Shown here: piece after piece, positions 31,549-35,530 of the stretch
Position numbering within the stretch: position 1 is the first letter of the stretch
Layout of the letters: the number at the start of each line of letters is the position of its first letter
NCBI GenBank assembly: GCA_964417895.1
Contig: CAYQJS010000055.1
Coordinates: 1-35,530, forward strand
Direction: 5' to 3'
Source: CAYQJS01 sp964417895
GTDB taxonomy: Bacteria; Chloroflexota; UBA6077; SHYK01
DNA length: 35,530 nucleotides
Program-made: the position numbers and the translations under genes
Notes under the pieces: generated by a model
Told to the model about the DNA's origin: nothing
The model's input: the letters and a program-made list of their open reading frames with translations, nothing else
Database searches by the model: none

Positions 31549-31640
31549 CCCCCCTCCCCTCCGATTGCCCCGCGCGAGCGGGGGCTCGGAGTCCGCACGG
31601 CGGACAACCCTCCCCCGCAAGGGGGGAGGGGGCAGTCTGC
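31549..31640. repeat. GC-rich hairpin repeat
   Basis: CCCCCCTCCCCTCCGATTGCCCCGCGCGAGCGGGG, then GTCCGCacgGCGGAC, then CCCTCCCCCGCAAGGGGGGAGGG: three successive hairpins of the class found in element E interiors, without its terminal repeats. It lies between the thiolase-like stop and the DUF35 start. Confidence 0.5.
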
Positions 31641-31686
31641 CATCCCCTCGTCGCGTTCCGGCTGCGATCAACCTACACAAACCTGC

Positions 31687-32845
31687 TCAGTCTGCCGCCA
31701 GCACGACGGTCCCGGTCGATGACAGGAACCCACCGGTGCCGTTGACCAGAGCGGTTGCGCAGTCATTCACCTGGCGGTCTCCGCATTCGCCTCGCAGCTG
31801 GCGCACCGCTTCCACCACGAGAAAGATGCCATACATACCGGGGTGGGTGTACGACAGCCCTCCGCCGCTGGTGTTGAGCGGAAAGGCGCCACCCGGGGCC
31901 GTGCGCTGGCCGCCGACGAGATCCGGACCTTCGCCCGGCCCGCAGAAGCCGAGGCTCTCCAGGGTAACCAGCACCGTGTAAGTGAACGAGTCGTAGACCA
32001 TGACGAGGTCCAGGTCATCCCGGGACACGCCTGCCATCCCGAGCGCGCGCGGGCCGCTCGCGTGCGCCGGCGTAACCGTCAGGTCGGGCATCTGGCTGAT
32101 CATCGCGTGGTCGTGGTGTTCAGCAGCGCCCAGCACCCAGACAGGTTTCTTCGAGCTGTCGTGGGCCCGATCGGCTGTGGTGACTACCACCGCGGCCCCG
32201 GCGTCGGTGACCAGGCAGCAGTCCAGGAGATGGAAAGGCCAGGCGATCCACCGAGAGTCGTGGTAGTCGTCGAAGCTCAATGGCTCCCGCATCAAGGCCC
32301 TCGGATTCAGTTGGGCCCACTTGCGCGTCGCAACGGCGATCTCCGCCAGCGCCTCCCGGGTGCGCTCCTCCCCGAACTGGTGCATGTAGCGGGCTGCATG
32401 CCATGGCGTAGCTCACAGGCGGACCGATGATGCCGTACGGGGCTTCGAACTCCCCGGCTGGCGTGCCGGGACTCGCCAGCGCGGCGGCGCCGCGCGTTGG
32501 AACGCGTGCGCTGCGGCCCGTCTCTCCATGGGTGATGAGCGCGACCTCGCAGTAGCCGGCGTTGATGGCAGCCACCGCATGGGCCACGTGAATAACGAAC
32601 GACGACCCGCCAACCGACGTGCTGTCAGTGTAGCGAGGGCGGATGCCCATGTACTCCCCGGTGGTCAGGGTGCTCACCCCGGCGGTGAAGAGGCCATCCA
32701 CGTCGCGCGCGGACAGGCCGGCGTCGGCCAGGGCGTTATAGGCCGCCTCAGCGTGGTGCTGGAGCGCCGACTTGTGGGGCACGATGCCGATCTCATCGGA
32801 CTCGGCTACGCCGACGATCGCGGTTGTCCTTGCTAGGTGCTGCAT
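31687..32845 (-). pseudogene. Thiolase-like (Ltp2/SCP-x type) protein lacking the catalytic Cys; +1 frameshift
   Basis: Two frames form one 385-residue thiolase-fold protein. The first (from ATG 32843-32845) runs to ...GIIGPPVSYAMA, then loses homology; the second resumes near 32390 as RYMHQFGEERTREALAE and ends at 31687. One extra base in GCATGCAGCC (about 32391-32402) explains it: dropping it gives ...YAMAAARYMHQFG, as families read. Where thiolases carry the nucleophile Cys, this protein reads TSVGGSSF (residues 76-83) with no Cys, as in the Ltp2 aldolase branch. The C-terminal half has YDSFTYTVLVTLESLGFCGPGEG and NTSGGGLSYTHPGMYG, also typical of that branch. With the adjacent DUF35 gene it may form a retro-aldolase cleaving a beta-hydroxyacyl-CoA. 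The break may be a sequencing error. Confidence 0.83.
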
Positions 32846-32857
32846 CTCATCCCGGCC

Positions 32858-32935
32858 GTCATCGTGAGGCCATCGGCCCCGGTGTCATCCTGAGGCCATC
32901 GGCCCCGGTGTCATCCTGAGGCCGCAGGCCGAAGG
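32858..32935. repeat. Tandem short repeat within repeat C
   Basis: GTCATCGTGAGGCCATCGGCCCCG, then two further GTGTCATCCTGAGGCC units, follow each other with a ~25-base period. They form the left part of a repeat C whose right part (CCCTTCGCCTTCGGCTGCTCTGAC) ends near 33009. The 280-base gap 32846-33125 is filled by this and repeat D. Confidence 0.6.
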
Positions 32936-33011
32936 ACCTGGTGCCAGCGTCGACCTTGGGCGAGACACCTGCCGCACGCTTCAGACCCTTCGCCTTCGGC
33001 TGCTCTGACCC

Positions 33012-33122
33012 CCCGCTCGTCCTGAGCCTGTCGAAGGACGAGCCCGGGGGTTGGCAACCTTTGGCCTCATGGTTCCCTTCGGCTTCGCTCAGGGCAGGCT
33101 CTCGGCCCACCATGCGCGGTTG
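33012..33122. repeat. Repeat D, copy 3, altered right arm
   Basis: Left arm CCGCTCGTCCTGAGCCTGTCGAAGGACGAG and the following GTTGGCAACCTTTGGCCTCATGGTTC match 27957-28020. The right arm is interrupted by TTCGGCTTCGCTCAGGGCAGGC, a piece of repeat C, before CACCATGCGCGG. It sits just after the CoA-transferase B stop codon. Confidence 0.6.
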
Positions 33123-33125
33123 TCC

Positions 33126-33797
33126 TCACAGGGTCATCTCGCGCAGCTGCGGGCTCACCAGTAGTGGCGCCTCCGTGAGATGCTGGACATCCTTCGCCGA
33201 CCAGCCCGGCGCGACCTCTTCGAGGACCAGCCCAGCCGAATCCACGCGGATCACGGCCAGATCTGTGAACACCATGTCCACCACCCCGACGCCCGTAAGC
33301 GGGTATGTGCACTCCCGTACGATCTTGGGCTGGCCGTCCCGCGTCGTGTGCTCCATGGCGACGAACAACCGCTTCGCGCCGGCGGCGATGTCCGCTGCGC
33401 CGCCGATGCTGCCGGCCTTGCGGTCAGCCCTCCGCCAGTTCGCCAGGTCCCCCCTTTCGGAGACCTGGAGCCCACCCAGCACCGCAACGTCCAGGTGTCC
33501 ACCGCGCACGATAGCAAAGGACTGGGCGGAGTCCATGAAGGAGGCGCCCGGCACCAGCGTCGTGGCCTGCCCGCCGGCGTTCACGAGGTCGGGGATCTCC
33601 TGCCCTGGCTCCGGAAACGGCCCGGTCCCCAGCACTCCGTTCTCGGCGTGAAATACGACGCCGCGCTCGGGTGGCACGAAATCGGCCACCAGCGTGGGCA
33701 TCCCGATGCCCAGATTGACGTATGCGCCCGGGTGGATCTCGGCGGCGACGCGCATCGCGATGACCTCGCGCGGCAGCCGCTCCCTCCTATCGGCCAT
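33126..33797 (-). CDS. CoA-transferase subunit B (3-oxoacid CoA-transferase family)
   Basis: A 223-residue family-I CoA-transferase beta subunit (ScoB/PcaJ/AtoA type). The ATG at 33795-33797 gives the usual start MADRRERLPREVIAMRVAAEI; the longer open frame only reads through the end of the A-subunit gene. The catalytic glutamate is E52 in HAENGVLGTGP, the family's SENG motif, and NLGIGMPTLV and GGHLDVAVLGGLQV are also present. It overlaps the A-subunit gene by 11 bases, so the two are co-translated. The heterotetramer moves CoA from succinyl-CoA or acetyl-CoA to a 3-oxoacid or similar acid, entering it into thioester breakdown; the thiolase-like gene follows directly. Confidence 0.95.
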   Translation of the reverse strand: MADRRERLPREVIAMRVAAEIHPGAYVNLGIGMPTLVADFVPPERGVVFHAENGVLGTGPFPEPGQEIPDLVNAGGQATTLVPGASFMDSAQSFAIVRGGHLDVAVLGGLQVSERGDLANWRRADRKAGSIGGAADIAAGAKRLFVAMEHTTRDGQPKIVRECTYPLTGVGVVDMVFTDLAVIRVDSAGLVLEEVAPGWSAKDVQHLTEAPLLVSPQLREMTL

Positions 33798-34473
33798 TGC
33801 CGCCCCCAACGACGACGACCCGGTCCACGAAAATGCCGGGCGTGACGATACCCTCAGGATCCAGGGCGCCCGCCTCCGCGACCTCCCCGACCTCGGCGAT
33901 GGTGACACGCGCCGCCGTCGCCATCATGGGATTGAAGTTTCTGGCCGCATTGCGGTACACGAGATTTCCCATAACATCGGCGCGAAATGCCCGGATGAGG
34001 GCAAAGTCTGCTCGAAGGGCGTGCTCAAGGAGACAGGGGCGTCCGTCGATCTCACGCAGTTCCTTCCCTTCGGCAAAAGGTGTACCCACGCCCGTGGGCG
34101 TGTAAAACGCGGGGATGCCAGCTCCTCCGGCGCGGATGCGCTCGGCGAGCGTCCCCTGGGGGACGATCTCGAGTGAGATCGCTCCGCTCTCGTAGCCTTT
34201 CTCGAAAGGATCGTCGGGCCGCGGGGAGGGGGAGATGGGAAACGACACGATCGCCTTCGCCACCATGCCGGCCTCGACGGAGCTGGGCCGGCCCTGCCTT
34301 GCCCCGGTGCCGTTGGCAATGATGGTCAGGTTCTTCAAGGCGCGCTCGTTCAATGCCCGGATGAGCATATGGGGCACCCCCACGCCGCCGAATCCACCAA
34401 TCATGATGGTCGCCCCGTCCGGGATGTCGGCGACAGCCGCGGCGGGATCGGCGGACATGCGGGGAGGGCTCAC
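33787..34473 (-). CDS. CoA-transferase subunit A (3-oxoacid CoA-transferase family)
   Basis: A 228-residue alpha subunit (ScoA/PcaI/AtoD type), with AVADIPDGATIMIGGFGGVGVPHMLI at the N-terminus, EIVPQGTLAERIRAGGAGIPAFYTPTGVGT in the middle and ALIRAFRADVMGNLVYRNAARNFNP near the end, all family blocks. The GTG at 34471-34473 is taken as start; an ATG five codons later (34456-34458) is possible. GGGAGG lies upstream of the GTG but at a rather long distance and falls inside the repeat at 34484-34586. It is the first gene of the overlapping A-B pair. The acceptor acid is unknown. Confidence 0.95.
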   Translation of the reverse strand: MSPPRMSADPAAAVADIPDGATIMIGGFGGVGVPHMLIRALNERALKNLTIIANGTGARQGRPSSVEAGMVAKAIVSFPISPSPRPDDPFEKGYESGAISLEIVPQGTLAERIRAGGAGIPAFYTPTGVGTPFAEGKELREIDGRPCLLEHALRADFALIRAFRADVMGNLVYRNAARNFNPMMATAARVTIAEVGEVAEAGALDPEGIVTPGIFVDRVVVVGGGNGR

Positions 34474-34483
34474 AAGACGTTCT

Positions 34484-34586
34484 CCCTCCCCCTCGATGGG
34501 GGAGGGGGGAAGAAAAACGGTCCCCTCCCCCTTTGAGGGGGAGGGTTAGGGAGGGGGGTAACGCCCACATTCATGTGAAGTGACCT
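34484..34586. repeat. MITE-like element E, copy 3 (left end missing)
   Basis: CCTCCCCCTTTGAGGGGGAGGGTTAGGGAGGGGGGTA matches the interior of the 12092-12244 copy, and CATGTGAAGTGACCTACTA is a diverged right terminal repeat. The left terminal repeat is absent; the element instead meets the start of the CoA-transferase A gene and supplies purine-rich sequence where its ribosome-binding site should be. It fills the gap after the PanB-like stop. Confidence 0.55.
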
Positions 34587-34587
34587 A

Positions 34588-35358
34588 CTAAAACCGACCG
34601 GCCCGTACGTCGTGGAGCGTCGAGGTCACCGCGTCGTAGACGAAACGCCCGATGTTCATCGGACCGGCGTCGCGATCGATGCCCGCGGCTCGCAGCGTAA
34701 AGGCCGTGAAGATGCGGCCGTCGGCCACCGACGTCGCCTGGCCGCCCAGCACCGGGATCTTTATGGTCGCGGCGACCTCCGCGTAGATCTCCGGTGTGAC
34801 GCCGGTGAGATCGAGACACGAGGCGCCGGCGGCCTCGAGCTCCTGGGCCTCACGGAGGATCTGGTCCCGCCGGCGCTCGACCATGTCCTCGGTGCGCGCC
34901 GTGAATTCGCCGATGGCCATCGAGCTCTGTGGCGAAAAGCCGAACTGGGGCCAGAGGGGGATGCCGGCGTTCGTGATGGCGCGCACGGCGTCCATATTGG
35001 CGGCGGCATTGTCCAGCTTCACCATCTCCGCCTCGCCCTCCTGGATAAGGCGGATGGCGGCGCGCAGCGCGTCCTTGTAGCCCTCCTGCACCGGCCCGAA
35101 CGGCAAATCGGCGTTGACCACCGCGTGCTCGGCCCCTCGCGCCACGGCGCGCGCGACGATGACCATCTCGTCCATGGTCGTCCCGTAGCGCGTGAGCTGG
35201 CCGAGATTCGTGTAGCCCACGCTGTCGCCAGCCGAGATCAGATCGACCCCGGCTCGGTCCAGGATCCTGGAGAGCTGATAGTCGTAGCAAACGCCCGCCA
35301 TGATCTTGCGTCCGTCGCGTTTCATCTGCTGCAGTGAAGTCACCGTTAGCTTCGCCAT
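34588..35358 (-). CDS. PanB-like (ketopantoate hydroxymethyltransferase family) enzyme with altered active site
   Basis: A 256-residue TIM-barrel protein of the PanB / PEP-mutase-isocitrate-lyase superfamily. The ATG at 35356-35358 gives MAKLTVTSLQQMKRDGRKIMAGVCYDYQ, the PanB start; AGGAGG lies 11 bases upstream. Magnesium ligands are kept: D45 (SAGDSVGY) and D84 (NADLPF), as is K114 (MVKLD). But the next acidic residue is Asp (D116) instead of Glu, the GHxGLTPQ loop reads PQFGFSPQ (137-144) with His lost, and the LECVP segment with the catalytic Glu reads LDLTGVTP (182-189). It therefore probably does not make ketopantoate. It heads a - strand group with CoA-transferase, thiolase-like and DUF35 genes, so an aldol or lyase step on a catabolic acid is more likely. 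Confidence 0.82.
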   Translation of the reverse strand: MAKLTVTSLQQMKRDGRKIMAGVCYDYQLSRILDRAGVDLISAGDSVGYTNLGQLTRYGTTMDEMVIVARAVARGAEHAVVNADLPFGPVQEGYKDALRAAIRLIQEGEAEMVKLDNAAANMDAVRAITNAGIPLWPQFGFSPQSSMAIGEFTARTEDMVERRRDQILREAQELEAAGASCLDLTGVTPEIYAEVAATIKIPVLGGQATSVADGRIFTAFTLRAAGIDRDAGPMNIGRFVYDAVTSTLHDVRAGRF

Positions 35359-35518
35359 TCGAGTTGCATCCTCCTGCTCGCCGTGCGCCGCTCCAGCGAG
35401 CCCGAACAGTAGCGACAAATTACTTCGGGCGTCAAGCCAAAATAGCGCCCGGCAACGCGTGCGGCGTCGCTTCGTTGTAGACCAAAAGTGATTCTGTCCT
35501 CTTTAGCCAGGAGTAAAA

Positions 35519-35530
35519 ATGTCCGCCCTG
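35519..35530 (+). CDS. Possible start of a + strand gene cut by the right edge
   Basis: AGGAG (35509-35513) is followed after five bases by ATG at 35519 and then TCC GCC CTG (M-S-A-L). The spacing is ideal and the gene would be divergent from the PanB-like gene. Only four codons are visible, so identity is unknown and the call is weak. The rest of 35359-35518 shows no gene or repeat. Confidence 0.3.

Noticed and set aside
34588..35358. panB as a firm gene name
   Set aside because: The catalytic Glu segment and GH loop are altered and no other pantothenate gene is near.

Overview
This is a GC-rich chromosomal window with clear Shine-Dalgarno sites, many lipoprotein signal peptides and a very heavy load of palindromic intergenic repeats. 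The repeat families (the GTCATTCTGAGC...GGCTCAGAATGAC type, the CCGCTCGTCCTGAGCCTGTCGAAGGACGAG type, the TAGGGCGGGGGCTTGTCCCC type and the CCCTCTCCC...GGGAGAGGG type) together with the gene content best fit an uncultured Chloroflexota bacterium. No rRNA or marker protein is present to prove this, so the placement is inference. No tRNA, rRNA, CRISPR array, transposase or phage gene was seen.

Layout. (1) 1-5174: the 3' part of a Rieske ring-hydroxylating oxygenase, convergent with a frameshifted family-5 substrate-binding lipoprotein (SBP), then a second SBP. (2) 5708-9630: an Asp-box (BNR) repeat protein, a secreted degenerate metallo-beta-lactamase-fold protein and a third SBP. (3) 9741-15916, all + strand: two tandem MetE-C-terminal-type proteins, an ornithine-cyclodeaminase-family protein, a bicupin and a CapA-family protein. 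(4) 16132-21522, all - strand (read right to left): SBP, flavin reductase, SBP, and a 4-oxalomesaconate-hydratase-like amidohydrolase translationally coupled to the last SBP. (5) 21846-25045, + strand: amidohydrolase, 63-residue protein, sixth SBP. (6) 25221-27855: a complete Rieske oxygenase (close paralogue of the left-edge one) and a second LigJ-like amidohydrolase. (7) 28078-29958: housekeeping GTPase TypA/BipA. (8) 30063-35358, all - strand: a PanB-like enzyme with an altered active site, CoA-transferase A and B, a thiolase-like protein lacking the catalytic Cys (frameshifted), a DUF35 Zn-ribbon/OB protein and an alpha/beta hydrolase.

How it may fit together. The enzymes are those of oxidative uptake-and-breakdown of aromatic or related organic acids: Rieske oxygenases and a flavin reductase for the first attack, bicupin and LigJ-like amidohydrolases for ring-cleavage products, then CoA transfer, a thiolase-like/DUF35 pair for C-C cleavage, and a hydrolase. 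Six lipoprotein SBPs are interleaved with these enzymes, but no permease or ATPase gene lies in the window, so the SBPs must share a transporter encoded elsewhere or serve as enzyme-paired capture proteins. The recurring SBP-plus-enzyme arrangement, including a Rieske/SBP convergent pair at both ends in opposite orientation, is the most distinctive feature. Substrates cannot be named from sequence alone.

Two genes (an SBP at 1344-3078 and the thiolase-like gene at 31687-32845) are each broken by one apparent extra base; both may be assembly errors. Nearly every intergenic gap longer than about 150 bases holds one or more repeat elements, some with terminal inverted repeats and one nested inside another.
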